Of a DNA stretch of 64,000 nt, positions 49,022-60,312 are shown piece after piece. Within the stretch, counting starts at the first letter, position 1; each line of letters starts with the position of its first letter. The notes beneath the pieces were generated by a model that saw nothing but the letters and a program-made list of their open reading frames with translations, ran no database searches and was not told the origin of the DNA. This stretch comes from Pelomyxa schiedti (Eukaryota > Evosea > Pelobiontida > Pelomyxidae). The stretch lies in contig JAHLWZ010000850.1 in the NCBI GenBank assembly GCA_020536535.1, positions 1 through 64,000 of the forward strand, given 5' to 3'. Made by a program: the position numbers and the translations under genes.

Positions 49022-52000
49022 ATGGACCAAGAGGCGCCGTTGTTGCCTGGTGAAGTGGACCAATTGGTCCAAGACATCCCACTATCGCGTGGAGATCCAG
49101 TGCGTGCCGTCAAGAGGCTTTTGCGTGGAATAGTGTTTGCTGAGGGTGGTATTGAACTAAACTCAGAACACTCGGCGTCCCGTAGGCCCAAAGCTAAGAC
49201 CACGGCCGTGTCTGTCCCACAATCCAGTGAATCTGCTGATCGAGTCGACAAGGCCTTGCGTGAACTTTCCCAACGTTGTCCTGAGATACTCTCAGTCTCT
49301 TTGGCTGCTGTGATTTCTGACTGTAGTATTCCAGTGATGGTATTAAAATGCGCACTGTGATCCCATCATCTATCTTCCTATCATTATTGTGTCCTTCCCA
49401 GTCAGTGTTGTGCTGTGTTTTCTTGTGTAACATTGTACTTGAAAATCTAATGTATGGATACCTTGGTTATAGTTGAGAAGATTGGCTTTGATCTACCTGG
49501 AAAAATTACTCTCAGCTGCAACCAGGGTTTTGGGATCAGCAATCCATCACCGTATCAAGGTGGTAACGTGATAATGATGAAGTTTTGGTTAAACCTTCTA
49601 TTAGGCACAACTACAGGAGGCGATTAGCCGTGAGAAGGATAGAAAACTCCTCAAACCATTGTGCTCAGCTGTGCTGAGCTGTTTCTTGAATACAGGCGTG
49701 TTCCCAGTGTATTATTTACGCTCACTTGCAGATAAGAGGTTTTTTCTTTGAGTTAACTGCCCTTTACCCAGGCCAAGACAGTCTCCCATTTGTACTTCAG
49801 TTCATCAAGTCAACAGTGTGTGCTTGTTGTTACCAACTGGTGCCTCACAAACATAGGAGGAATATCACAGGGTAGCAGGTTTCTCAATGCTGTCAGAGTT
49901 GTCTGTTGGCCCTCAGTCCAATCTTTCCCAAGTTACTACTCTTCTGTATATGGGACTAAAGGACACAAGCTTATCAGTACGTTAGATGCCAAATCTGGGC
50001 TTCTCACTTTTTTTTTCAGGTACGAAATGAAGCTCTCTGTGCTGTTACTTCATTTGCTGCTGTCACAGCAACAATTAAACCTTTTCAGGGATTTATTCCC
50101 CTTCTATTAGAAGTGTGGCTCCTTTTCAATTTTGGAGACATTTTATCTTCAAGCTAGACACTCAATATGGCTGTGTGGCAAAAAGAGCAAGAATACTCTG
50201 TAAAAATCATCTCCAATTTTCTGGACTTGACGGAGAGTCACCCCTGCTTCTTCAACCCTCATTTATCAGATGTCTTCTCCTGCATGTTTCTCATTGCCTC
50301 TTCACCAACAAACTCTGATGGTAATGGTCGTTTTGGTTTTTTGAAGTAACCATCCCATAGAATTACGGCAGGATGCTATAGAATTTTTTGTTTCTTTAAC
50401 TGAAATTGCCCCATCCAGTGTGAAACGGTACCGATTCATCTTTTCTTTCAAACTCACTCCAACTACCAGCAAACTGCCAGCACTATTTCCCACAATTATT
50501 GTTTTCCTCCTTGAACTTCTCTCCACCATAAGTGATGATACTGAACAATGGGAATCAGATCTTGATGATGACGATGTTACAAATATTTCCGTGGCAGAGC
50601 AAGCTTTGGACCGAATTGCGCTTGCTCTTGGATCATCTGCTGTTCCAACACTGCTTTCATCTGTTTCAAGTATGCTTACTAACAAAACGGAATGGAAGAA
50701 AAGGTGGGGAGGCCTTATTGGCCTCTCTGCTTGTGTAGAGGGGTGTCATGTTGCTCTTGATAAGCACATCCCTGAAATAATCAGGTTTCACTACCTTTCA
50801 TTCTTTTGAATTAAGTTCTTCAGTATTGTTATCCCCCTTCTTGAGGATGAACACCCCCAGGTGAGATGGGCAGCATGCCACTGTATTGCACAGTGTTCAT
50901 CAGATATTGTATACTTTTTTCTGTAGCCTCCTACTCATTAGTAATTAGCCACTCCTTCGAGAAAAATTCGTGGAAATAATTTTGCCTACCTTACTGGCTC
51001 ACTTACGTGATCCTTCGTTTAAGTACTTGTGTTCTACCAATAGCAAAGATATTGACTTTTTCTGTAGAGTTTTTCTGCACTGTGTGGATTCAATTGGACT
51101 GTTCCTTCAGGATTGCCCCTATTCGAAACTGGAACCATACTTGGAGCAAGTCTTGGCACAGATTTATCCACTTTTGACCCACTCGTAAGATTTTCCATTG
51201 TTTCAATATACTAATAAAATCTAGACATCCAAAGGTTGGAGAATCAGCAATGCTAGGCCTTGTTGAAATTGTACAGGTCTCTCAAGGGCATTTCTTCAGA
51301 GTATTACCATTTATCAATACTACTTCTTATACCTGCAGTTTTATGACATCTTTGTTCCTGTTTTGAAAAAGTGCACCTGCCAAAGATTATTGCACTGATT
51401 AATTTGGTTCTAGTATGCTAAAAATGCTGAAAAGTTCTGGTGATTGTGCTAGGAAAAAAATTCAGTACGCTGCTATGGAGTGCCTCAGCTTAATTGGTAT
51501 GAGTTAGGTTTTTACGCATCTTAGTTCAACTGACAGCTATATCTGTGGGCAAGCAGCACTTTCAAAAAGATGCCCATGAAGTATTAGGTGATATTCTTAG
51601 CATAATGGCTGTATGTTAGTACTGGGGTTTTCCTCTTATAAGTACTTATAAGATGCCTGGGATGGATGGAGAAAAGTATTCCTTTGTGCACCAGACGTTG
51701 TGTCGATTTTCTGAGTGTCTTGGTACCGACTTCTCCCCGTTTTTGTCTCTGGTAATACCGCAATTGATTGCTCAAGCTTCCCAAGAAATAACAGAGCCTG
51801 GCAAAGGTACTCTTTGAGCCACTATTTTTTGTATCGCTTTTTCAGTTTTAGAGTGTCTTAGTAGTGGAAGCTGTGACACTATTATTGAGACACTTAATTT
51901 GCTTAAACTTTATGGAACAAATCTGGCAAATGAGTTTATTTCTTTTGTTCCAGAGGTCAGTAAACTTGTTCTGAAGCATCTCACATGTACAGAAAATGAC

Positions 52001-53756
52001 GGTATTTACTTCATTATTCCTTCATTAGATTACGAGAGCATTTTGTTACTTGGCTTACTTTCTTTGTAGAAATACGGAAGGCTGCAAGTGATCTTGTTCC
52101 AACATTATTCCACTGCATTTCCATTGTTGATAACAGTACTTCGGCAAGCTCTGATGTATACCACGCACACAAGACTGCCCTTTGGCGTGCAATGTACCGT
52201 GGAATAATGGGGAGCATTTCTTTAGTTGCCGACAAAGAGACTATCCTTGAACAATTGGAGGGATTGTTGGAAGTTACCCTTTATTCCATCCTTACTCCCT
52301 CTTATTCTCAAAAGACACTTCCTTTCATTGATGCGGATTGCCTTACTGTTGAAGAGTTCTCTCAGTTTACGAACTTTTTGACTGACACTTTCAGACACTT
52401 CCATGAAACCAACACTCGTGCAAGTTGGTTTCTTTTGCAAAACAAAAAAAGTCAATCTTCTCTGTCCCAGTTACTCGTGGAATGAGTGAGGAACTTGAAG
52501 AGTTGACTGAACTGGAAGAAGAAGAAAAAATGGATGGTAGCATTGCAATTCAGGTTAACAACTTTATTTTTCCTTTCTTGTAAAAATCAATGAAGGCATG
52601 TGAATGCACAAAGAAGATGGCTTCTCTGAATAAACTTGGGGAATATTGCAGTTACTTTGCCTCTGACCTTCTTCCAGTTGTACTAGTACTAATGGTTATT
52701 TTACAAGCACCAAAAATCCTTTAAACACAGTAGAAAGGGTGCTGAGCGACCTTACACTGAGAGATGTCTTGCACTGTGTGCATATGATGACCTCCTTGAA
52801 CTATCCTGGTTTCCAAAAAAAAAAAAACAACCAAGTAAATTAAGACATGGAAGGGAAGCAGCACAGTGTCATTTTCATCATTTCATTGACCTTTTACTGA
52901 CAAATGTTACGGTTCATGACGCCAGTCTACGACAATCAGCAGCCTATGGCCTAGGTTTGTGGGTGCCAGCTTTCTAAGATTAATACTCTCCAGGATTGTG
53001 TGCCATGAAAGGAGGGGACTTTTTTGTGCCATTTGCACCAAAGGCTCTCTCGGCCTTGCGCAATGCAGTAAATGACCCCTTAGACGGGTCTGAGTCGAGC
53101 CAGGCCGCAACTGACAATGTTATATCTGCGTTATTCAAAATTTGTACTTCAGCGAGTGGTGTGTACCTCCGCAAAAAAAAAAAAAGTTCTAGCCAAGATA
53201 AGCAACAATCAGCCAACCAACTCACCCACCCCGAAGCCAAATCCTAACCAACCGCATCAGGAAGAATAGTGGACGATATCACTCTTTGGCCGATTCTACT
53301 GCAATCACTTCCTATTGTTACTGATACAGTGGAGGCCCTTATTGTTTATGATTCCCTGGCTACACTTCTCCACAGGTAATTTCCTGCAACCCAAAGGCTT
53401 CCCATAACTCCAACTCGCCACGAACTACCCAACCCACCCCAAAAAGGTCCCCGGCCGTCGCTCTCGGCAGAAACTTCGAGTACCTTGGGCAGGTGATCAG
53501 GGTGATCGCCCGCGTGGCCAATTCCAAGTTGGTTACGCCCGAGACGAACCTGAAGCTCGCAGAGTTCCTGCACCAGGTTGCCACAACAACAGCACAAACG
53601 CCGGCAGGGCCGACGCAGCCCATTCTGATGCAGTTATGGGAATCCCTCAGCGCAGACGCCAAACAGAACATAGTGCAACTCCAGACCCTCTGGAACACAC
53701 ACTCCCAACAAGCTCAGCAGGCGCAATCCACACAACAAACATCAAATTCCTCTTAA
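49022..53756 (+). CDS. Importin-5 / Kap121-type karyopherin beta
   Basis: HEAT-repeat protein in many exons. ATG 49022 opens MDQEAPLLPGEVDQLVQDI; the first exon is partly low-complexity, then KALRELSQRCPEILSVSLAAVISDC. Later marks are KLLSAATRVLGSAIHHRIK (49504-49560), EAISREKDRKLLKPLCSAVLSCFL (49620-49690), the acidic loop SDLDDDDVTNISVAEQALDRIALALG (50552-50633), WKKRWGGLIGLSACVEGCHVAL (50693-50757), VIPLLEDEHPQVRWAACHCIAQ (50830-50893), and DASLRQSAAYGLGLCAMKGGDFFVPFAPKAL-type C-terminal repeats (52918-53048). The end reads LWESLSADAKQNIVQLQTLW, as in importin-5, followed by a Gln/Ser tail and stop at 53756. It imports ribosomal proteins and other cargo through the nuclear pore in a Ran-dependent way. 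The identity of the first exon is the least certain part. Confidence 0.85.
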
Positions 53757-53819
53757 TTTATCCCTATCAGATCTTTGTGTTCGTTTTTTTTCGAACGTTA
53801 AAGAGTGAGGGAAAAAAAA

Positions 53820-56800
53820 ATGCGAAAGGGATTTGCGGCTACAGGGAGCCCATTTTTGTGCTTGTTGTTGACATTTGTCGTCACTTGTGCAACTGTAAGT
53901 ATTAGATTGTATCTGCACTGCTGAGCTATTTGTTGAACACCACTGTTTTCCAAGGGGGCAGAGCCTTTGAACTTCTATGTATTTGACCTGGCCTATATTT
54001 CTGACCTGACCCCTGAGTGTGCCTATGAGCATCAACACGTTGTGGCTGCCCTCTGTGGCCTGGCAAATAGGGATGACCTAAGTGTATACATAGAACTTAC
54101 ATCTACTGATTCTGAGTGGTTGGAGTGGTCACTGTCATCTGGAAAATGGCTGTGTGTTTAGTAATTATTCTATACCTCTTTTTTCATTATGTTGTATTTC
54201 CATTGAGAGTGTTCGTTCTTTTTTCCTCCAATCCTTCATTCTAATAATTGTAGGGAGGGATATGAACCCGTATCTGTGTCATCTCTCGAGGAATTACTCA
54301 GTGCTCTATCTAGTTTCTATACCGGCGTTGTGCTGTATGACACAAATGTTTACAAAAATGAAATACATGCACATGCAACACACTTTTCCAGGTACCGTCT
54401 ACAAGTATGGTAGCTTCGACAATAGCAGGCATTGAGAAACTTCTACCCATTCCTTACCGGCCATCTGATCCAGATTCTTTGTGTGTATTTATTTTATTTT
54501 TCTACCATTATACTCACTGTTCACCTCGTAGGTACAACAAATTGGTTGTTGCAGGGCTCCAGCTTCCAGTAGTTAAGTCCTTAGTTGGAATGTTTAATGG
54601 AAGTATATCTGGTATCTCCTTTCATGTCAGTAGATTAATAGTATTGATGGACATGCTCAGGTAGCTCCAAGTGTGATGCCTATTTGTGGGCAAAGGATCA
54701 ATACATGGACACTGGACTTGCCAATCCATGCAAGATGGGATACTGTACTTCGTGAAAGGATAATTTTTCTGTTAACATTTTCTAAGACCTGGACTGGTGG
54801 TGGACTACTGTAGCAGAAACCTCTGGTCTCCCATACTATGTTAATACTGTTACAAATCATGACTACTTTATTTCACAGCGTGGCTTTTTCTGGGATCTTG
54901 ATGTACAAAATACACAAACATTGGAAAATAGTAATTGCAAACTATAAGGTATGGTGGGATGAAACTCCCAATGATGATCCATCACAACCTCTTGGAACTG
55001 ATCCAAATACCCTCACCACCCTTCTTCTGGCAGCATATCAGCAATCGAAGGTTGGAAATCTTGCCAGAATTTGTAATTCATTGCTCAGAGTGAATGTATG
55101 ATCCATGTTGGGGGATTTACACCCTGGGCTTTTAAGTATGTTGGATGGAAGCATGAAGGCGTGGAGACAGAGTGGCAAACTGCCAAAATAACCTCGGCCT
55201 ACAATGCTTGTACATTCCCTTCCCATGGAGAATCGTCTATAATGTATTTTAGATATCGACGCTGATGCATGTTGCATTCAACAAATGGCAAATGCAGCTT
55301 TTTTCCACCATATGCCTCTCAAATTAAGGTATGCACAAAATCCAGCTCCAACATATGAGGATCTGGTCTCGAAAGGCTATATTGTAGACGACAGAGTGAG
55401 CCCCATTTAATACGCCAAACCTGATAATCCCCAAGGTAGCACGAAAAACTTATTTTATGTTCTATGTTGGAGACTACGATAGTGCCGTAATGTATTTTAT
55501 TTCCTTTTCATTACTCATTGCCTCAAAAGGCTTGGGTATACAATGAAATAAAAGGGTAATGAGAGAATTCCCTTTCTATTACTGAGAGATCCAGTTTTTG
55601 GGATGACCCAGAGAGGGGAACAGTCCCCTTGGGTTGGGCTGTCAACCCCAACTTAGCAGAGCGAATACCCCTTGCCTTTGAGTACATGATGACTTCATTA
55701 ACCCCAAATGACCGTTTAATAACTGGGGATTCTGGCTCTGGATGTTGCATCGAATTACTAAAAGTGTCAGTAACAATTTCTCAGATGTGAATCCCACACA
55801 ACTGCTTGAGCCACGGCAGATTTCAAATTTGACCTCTGCAGAGTCTTTGTGGGTACAATACAATATTCCGTATTACAGGCAATTTTCCATTACATTTACT
55901 GGATTCCTCATAAATGGGGCATCAGGCACTATGACTAAAGAAGCTGAAATGGTTTTCTTTCTTTTCTTCTTCTTTTTGTCAAGATATTAACTCGTATTTA
56001 GATGTACACCTCATTTTCCTGGGACGGTAATTTTCTTGGGAATCGGTGATGTTCTTTATATTCCTTAGGAATGGTGGAGCAGTTTGGATATGAACCTTCA
56101 AGCTCCTTTTTAACAGGTATTCTCGCTGTATTGTGTTTTATGGTAACCACCTCCCAGAAATGGTTCAAAATACCCCTGTATTTGAAGAGGTGGATATCTC
56201 TGGATCTGCCCAAGACGCAGCAAATACAATATTGTCATACCACACACTTGGCAGTATACAATTCCAAGTGTACCGTGGCATTCTACAGACTCCATCATGG
56301 TACAAACAGGTCAGTGATAATTTTTTTGATTATGTTACACCAATCTCTAGGTTGTTGATATCGTCCAAAGTAAAAGAGACATTGTTGTTGTAGATCCCGT
56401 TGAGTTGGCTTATCTTGCTCGGTACCATATGCAAGGCAACAATGATAATAGAGTAGCCTATATAAATGACACTCTTCCGGCTTCTCTTTTGCACACTGGA
56501 GAATCATTTCAGTTAGCAGTCACAACGAGAAATGATGGCTGGAGTACGTTTCGTTCCCACAATCTCTTCTAACCGAGACCAGATACCTTGTATTCTCAGT
56601 CCTGCTATCTTCATTGCCATTTTGACAGCTCAGAAAGTAGTGAATTATGTGGGTTCTATCTCACAGCCGGTATGCACTGCGGTTCTCTTGAAATTAGTTC
56701 ACCTTGATATTAGACATTATGAGTGGGGATTATGGGCAGGTAGTGGGAGAAGTTCCAGCCATCCCTCTCCTGGCTGGGTCACACACATTCACCTATCAAT

Positions 56801-56874
56801 TAACACAGCAAGATGGCACCCCTTTCTCACAGTTTGGCAACATCCCCTGGGAGGCTATTGTGCAAGTACTATAG
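53820..56874 (+). CDS. Secreted GxGYxYP-family protein (putative glycoside hydrolase)
   Basis: ATG 53820 opens a signal peptide (MRKGFAATGSPFLCLLLTF, then VVTCAT), split from the mature part by an intron (GTAAGT at 53895). Mature exons read LNFYVFDLAYISDLTPECAYEHQHVVAALCGLANRDD (53968-54078), DSEWLEWSL (54109), a long middle with many Trp, RKTYFMFYVGDYDSA (55443-55487), WDDPERGTVPLGWAVNPNLAERIPLAFEYMM (55600-55690), then GDSGSGYVNPTQLLE. The Tyr codon of this last motif is split by an intron (donor at about 55743, acceptor before 55790). The order matches the GxGYxYP putative glycosyl hydrolase family, found mostly in bacteria. A C-terminal beta-rich part (56400-56874) ends PWEAIVQVL with TAG at 56872-56874. 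Substrate is unknown. Probably secreted or lysosomal. The exact introns between 56540 and 56720 are unsure. Confidence 0.8.
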
Positions 56875-56949
56875 GACTGTTTGTTTGTTCTTCATTAAAT
56901 TGTGCCAAAAGATGTTCCATTTCCCTGAAACACAAAATTTAAAAAAAAA

Positions 56950-57508
56950 ATGATGGCAAGCAATAGAACTCCTATGACAGAGGTGATCCCTGGCCAGTTG
57001 TTTCTGGGATCAGAATTCGATGCAGGTGACAGACAACTACTCAAAAGACATGGCATAACACACGTACTCACTGTCGAGTTGGCATTCGATCCGCCGTTTC
57101 CCGATGTTTGTTTTTTGTGCTTTTCTGAATCCCCCACTCAGATTTAACAATATTTTCCACACTGAATGCCTTTGGCAGGAATTTCAATACAAGGTTGTGG
57201 CTGTTGAGGACTGCACGCAACACTCCCTGCTCCTAAAGTCACAGTTCGATTCCTGCATCGAATTCATTGACAACGCCCTCGTTTCCCACAATGGCGTGGG
57301 AGGCCGGGTACTTGTCCACTGCGGGGCCGGAGCCTCGAGATCACCCACCGTTGTTGCAGCGTATCTGATATCTAAAAAGTCACTGGCAGCGACAGAGGCA
57401 CTCAACTCACTCAAGAGGCTGAGGCCTATCGTGGACCCCAACGACGGCTTTGTCCAGGCTCTGCATAAATACCAAATGGAGAAGTTCACCCAGCCGCCAA
57501 GAGAATGA
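56950..57508 (+). CDS. Dual-specificity protein phosphatase (atypical DUSP)
   Basis: Two exons. ATG 56950 opens MMASNRTPMTEVIPGQLFLGSEFDAGDRQLLKRHGITHVLTVE, typical of small DUSPs. An intron (GT near 57108, acceptor TTTGGCAG before 57180) leads to EFQYKVVAVEDCTQHSLL. The P-loop is complete: VHCGAGASRSPTVVAAYL (57313-57370), with the catalytic cysteine and the arginine of HCxxGxSRS. The general-acid aspartate is probably that of VEDC. The protein ends KYQMEKFTQPPRE, stop at 57506-57508, about 170 residues. DUSPs of this size remove phosphate from Tyr and Thr/Ser, often of MAP kinases; the substrate cannot be told. No CH2 domain or targeting signal is seen. Confidence 0.9.
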
Positions 57509-58092
57509 AGTTTTGGGAGTGGAGGAAAACACCCATAAGTATGTCCTTGGATAGTTTTTTGCCTTTATTCAACAAGAATTGAGGGCTTTCTTTCGGGGTT
57601 GGTGATGTGGAGGTGGAGTTGAGAGACTTGCTGCGTTTACAGCCGCGCCCTAGGAAGCTTTCAGTAAACAACGTTACCCGAGGTAGCTCGGGCTCCGTGG
57701 TTCGTTTAATGACGCTGCGCATCGGAAGAGGCCGGAAACGGAACATTCAAAAGCGGGCGCTGGGAGCGGTCACAGGAAAACGGGGCTGAGTGGGAGTCTC
57801 AAGATTCAACACTTGCAGCATCAACCCTTTTTTTTTTTCAATAGGAAAAAAAAAGGGCACTGTTGTATGGTCAGTGTGGTATTTCGATCGAGGTATAAAG
57901 GGGTACATGCAGGACTCAATGAATAAGATTTAAAAACCCATCAAAAATGATCTGCACCAGGTGTTGCAGATGACTTTGCCAAAAAGGCAGTGACCGGTCA
58001 GACACCCCACCAAGTTGAGGGCCGCAGATGTTTTCCACTAAAGAGCAGAGGAAAACACAAAAAAAGCCCAGCGAAAAAAAAAAACCCCAAGG
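57509..58092. other. Intergenic region, no confident gene
   Basis: About 580 bases between two plus-strand genes. An 86-codon minus frame (57486-57746, Arg/Lys/Ser-rich) and a 60-codon plus frame overlap here, but neither shows conservation, splice support or a known motif. The stretch 57825-57860 has T and A tracts. It probably holds the phosphatase 3' end and the promoter of the zinc-finger gene. Confidence 0.4.
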
Positions 58093-59924
58093 ATGCAACA
58101 ACCAACCCTCCTGAGCAGCGTTGACGTTGTGAACGCGCCGCCGTTCCTTTCCTGCGCGCACTGCCGCGGGCCCGTGTTCGAGGACGGCGTGGTGCACCGC
58201 AGCTGCCGCCAGCTCATCTGCTCGGGGTGCTGGCCGTCCGCCGCCCTGCGCGACGTGCGGGCAATAATACCGGCGAGGTGGGGAGGCCGGAGGCCCGGAG
58301 AGCGCGAGGGAGGAGGCGGGGAAACCGCGGAGGCGGGGGCGGGTGCCCCCGGCGGCTCCTCAGCCACGGCGCTGCCCACCCCAACCGCAGCCGCAGCCGC
58401 CGCGAGCCCCGCGTGCAACTGCGCCGTGGTTTGTCCAAAGTGCAACAAGCCCATCGGGATCGATGACGAAGACCCAGTGCCCATGTGCCTGCTTTCGGAG
58501 GTAGAGGAAAAAAAAATATTTTTTTTTTCTATTTGTTTGGTTGCGCTGCTGTTTCGACGTGTAACTTCTTATTTAATTTGATGTTATTTTAATATTTATT
58601 TTGTGACATGGAAAAATAGATGGAGAAAGTGGAAGTGAAGTGCAAATGTTGCACGGAGGTTATGCTGCGGTCACAGTACCAGCAACATTATGAAAGAGCG
58701 TGCTTGACAGGTTTCCTTAATGTGGGAAGTCCTGCTGGAAGCTAACCATCTAAGAATGTGAAAATCAATGTGGGGAACGCTTATGTAGAAGCAATCAAGA
58801 GGAACATAACCAAGGTTGCCCAAAACTCAAAGTACCCTGTCAGCACTGCAATTTACTTGTTGTGCGTGACTGCATGGAAGCCCACCTGACAACAGACTGT
58901 TCTGGAACGCAAGTTAGCACCCTTGACTTCTTCTTGACCTGGAAAAGTAATTATCCCTTAGGTAGCGTGCCCTTGCGGTTGTCAATGGGTCGGGAGAAGA
59001 AGCGAGCTCGGCGCCCACACTCAAAAATGCTCAGTTGACCAGATTTCCTTACTTCGAGATCAGGTTTCCTTACTTCGAGACCAGGTTTCCTTACATCAGC
59101 AAGAAATCAACACTCTCAAGGAGAAGGTTGAAGCTCTAGAAAGCCAAAAATTCAGAGGGCCGCAAGACTACTATGTGCCACTGAACACCATGTATAATCA
59201 GGACAAACAACCCACAACGACGCCAGTTACACCCCCAGCCACAGCCACAGCCACAGCCACAGCCACAGCCGCGCCCCTATCTCTCAGTAGCAGTACCGTC
59301 CATAGTCTCATGCCCACCCCCACCGCCTCCTCATTCTCTCTCGCCTCATCTTCTTCATCATTGTCCCAATGCTCCTCGAAATCATCCTTTTCTTCATCGT
59401 CCATAGCACCAGAGATAGTGCAGCTGTCCTGCCTGCGCCGAGACCTCGAAGCCGAAGCCACGCACCACTTCAGCTACGACGGCCGCACCATCTACATCTT
59501 CGCGGCGGACCCGGCCAAGCCCCTGGCGGACTACCGCTCGTTCGCGGCCGACAAGAAGCTGCGGTGGTGGAAGCCCCGCACGCAGCAGGAGGCGATCGAC
59601 GTGATCCACAAGTGCCAGCAGCTGGCGCCGCGGGGCAAGGCCCACATCGACACGGCGTGGGTGGTCACGCGCGGCGTGGCCACGCAGCCCCGCGAGCGGC
59701 TGTACGGCGGCTTCTCGCTGGGCAACGCGGTCGGCGAGGCGTCGGAGCGGCTGCCCAACGCCGGCGCGTGCGACGGCAACGGGTTCACCGCGGTCAGGAT
59801 GCCCAAGATCAGCTGGTGCAACCCTGAGTACTACGGGTTCACCAGGTGCTGGGACGAGAGGAACACGTATGACTGGCTTGTCACTGAAGAAGACCCTGCT
59901 TTCTGGTCTGCGCCGAGTGAGTGA
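58093..59924 (+). CDS. RING/TRAF-type zinc-finger protein with coiled coil and unknown C-terminal domain
   Basis: ATG 58093. The GC-rich first exon has CAHCRGPVFEDGVVHRSCRQLICSGC (58152-58230), a degenerate RING, a Gly/Ala/Pro-rich insert, then CNCAVVCPKCNKPIG (58415-58460). The next exons carry TRAF-type fingers: EVKCKCCTEVMLRSQYQQHYERAC (58634-58708), VPCQHCNLLVVRDCMEAHLTTDC (58836-58908) and VACPCGCQWVGRRSELGAHTQKC (58963-59030). A coiled coil starts DQISLLRDQVSLLRDQVSLH (59038-59098). A Thr/Ser-rich linker follows, including (AT)n dipeptides. The last 170 residues, in one GC-rich exon (about 59400-59924), form a compact domain with YDGRTIYIFAAD, KLRWWKPRTQQEAIDVIHKC and PKISWCNPEYYGFTRCWDE that I do not recognise. 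TRAF-like proteins often act as ubiquitin ligases or signalling adaptors. The stop TGA is at 59922-59924. Confidence 0.8.
59038..59098 (+). repeat. 21-bp tandem duplication in coiled coil, three copies
   Basis: The unit around TTTCCTTACTTCGAGAYCAG occurs three times with few changes and encodes heptads (V/I)SLLRDQ, extending the coiled coil in register. The 21-bp unit keeps both frame and heptad phase. Confidence 0.85.
59236..59272 (+). repeat. (ACAGCC)n microsatellite, coding
   Basis: About six copies of a hexamer, encoding alternating Ala-Thr in the linker of the TRAF-type protein. It is likely to be length-variable between alleles. Confidence 0.85.
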
Positions 59925-60312
59925 GTGAGCGTGGCTGGGATTTAAACTTATAATGCGTACCTGTAATAACAACAACAAATGAAGAGACAATTGAGGAAAC
60001 AACAAACTTTGTTTTTGTGGCCCCCTTCCTTGTCCTTTTGGTGGCCACTGGACTACCCTTTTTTCATAAACCCAAAAGCAAACTCCGAGCCAAGTTGGCC
60101 AAATTCTGCGATCAATTTGGAAGGTTGTTTTCGGCTGAAAAGCGACAAACGCGAAAAAAGAAAAAATCTTCGTCGCGCACCACCCAGGAGAGCGGTTTGT
60201 GGAGATCTAGCGAGGTTGTGAGATCTATACTTTTCTACGAGGGGCTGTGCTTCTATCAAGGCCTGCTTCGTTTCTCCGGATTTCGAGACTTTTTTTTGGT
60301 TGTTTGACTGCG
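59925..60312. other. Intergenic region, no confident gene
   Basis: About 390 bases between two plus-strand genes. A 96-codon plus frame (60017-60307, hydrophobic start then Lys/Arg/Ser-rich) lacks conservation or splice support, and its end abuts the kinase ATG. I treat it as chance. The region probably contains the 3' end of the zinc-finger gene and the promoter of the kinase. Confidence 0.4.

Noticed and set aside
57486-57746. 86-codon minus-strand basic frame after the phosphatase
   Set aside because: No conserved motif, and it overlaps the phosphatase 3' end; composition alone does not support a gene.
58038-58484. 148-codon minus-strand frame opposite the zinc-finger gene
   Set aside because: The plus strand has ordered cysteine pairs of zinc fingers; the minus frame is a GC-rich shadow.
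60017-60307. 96-codon plus-strand frame with a hydrophobic start
   Set aside because: No splice or motif evidence, ends directly before the kinase ATG; likely leader sequence.
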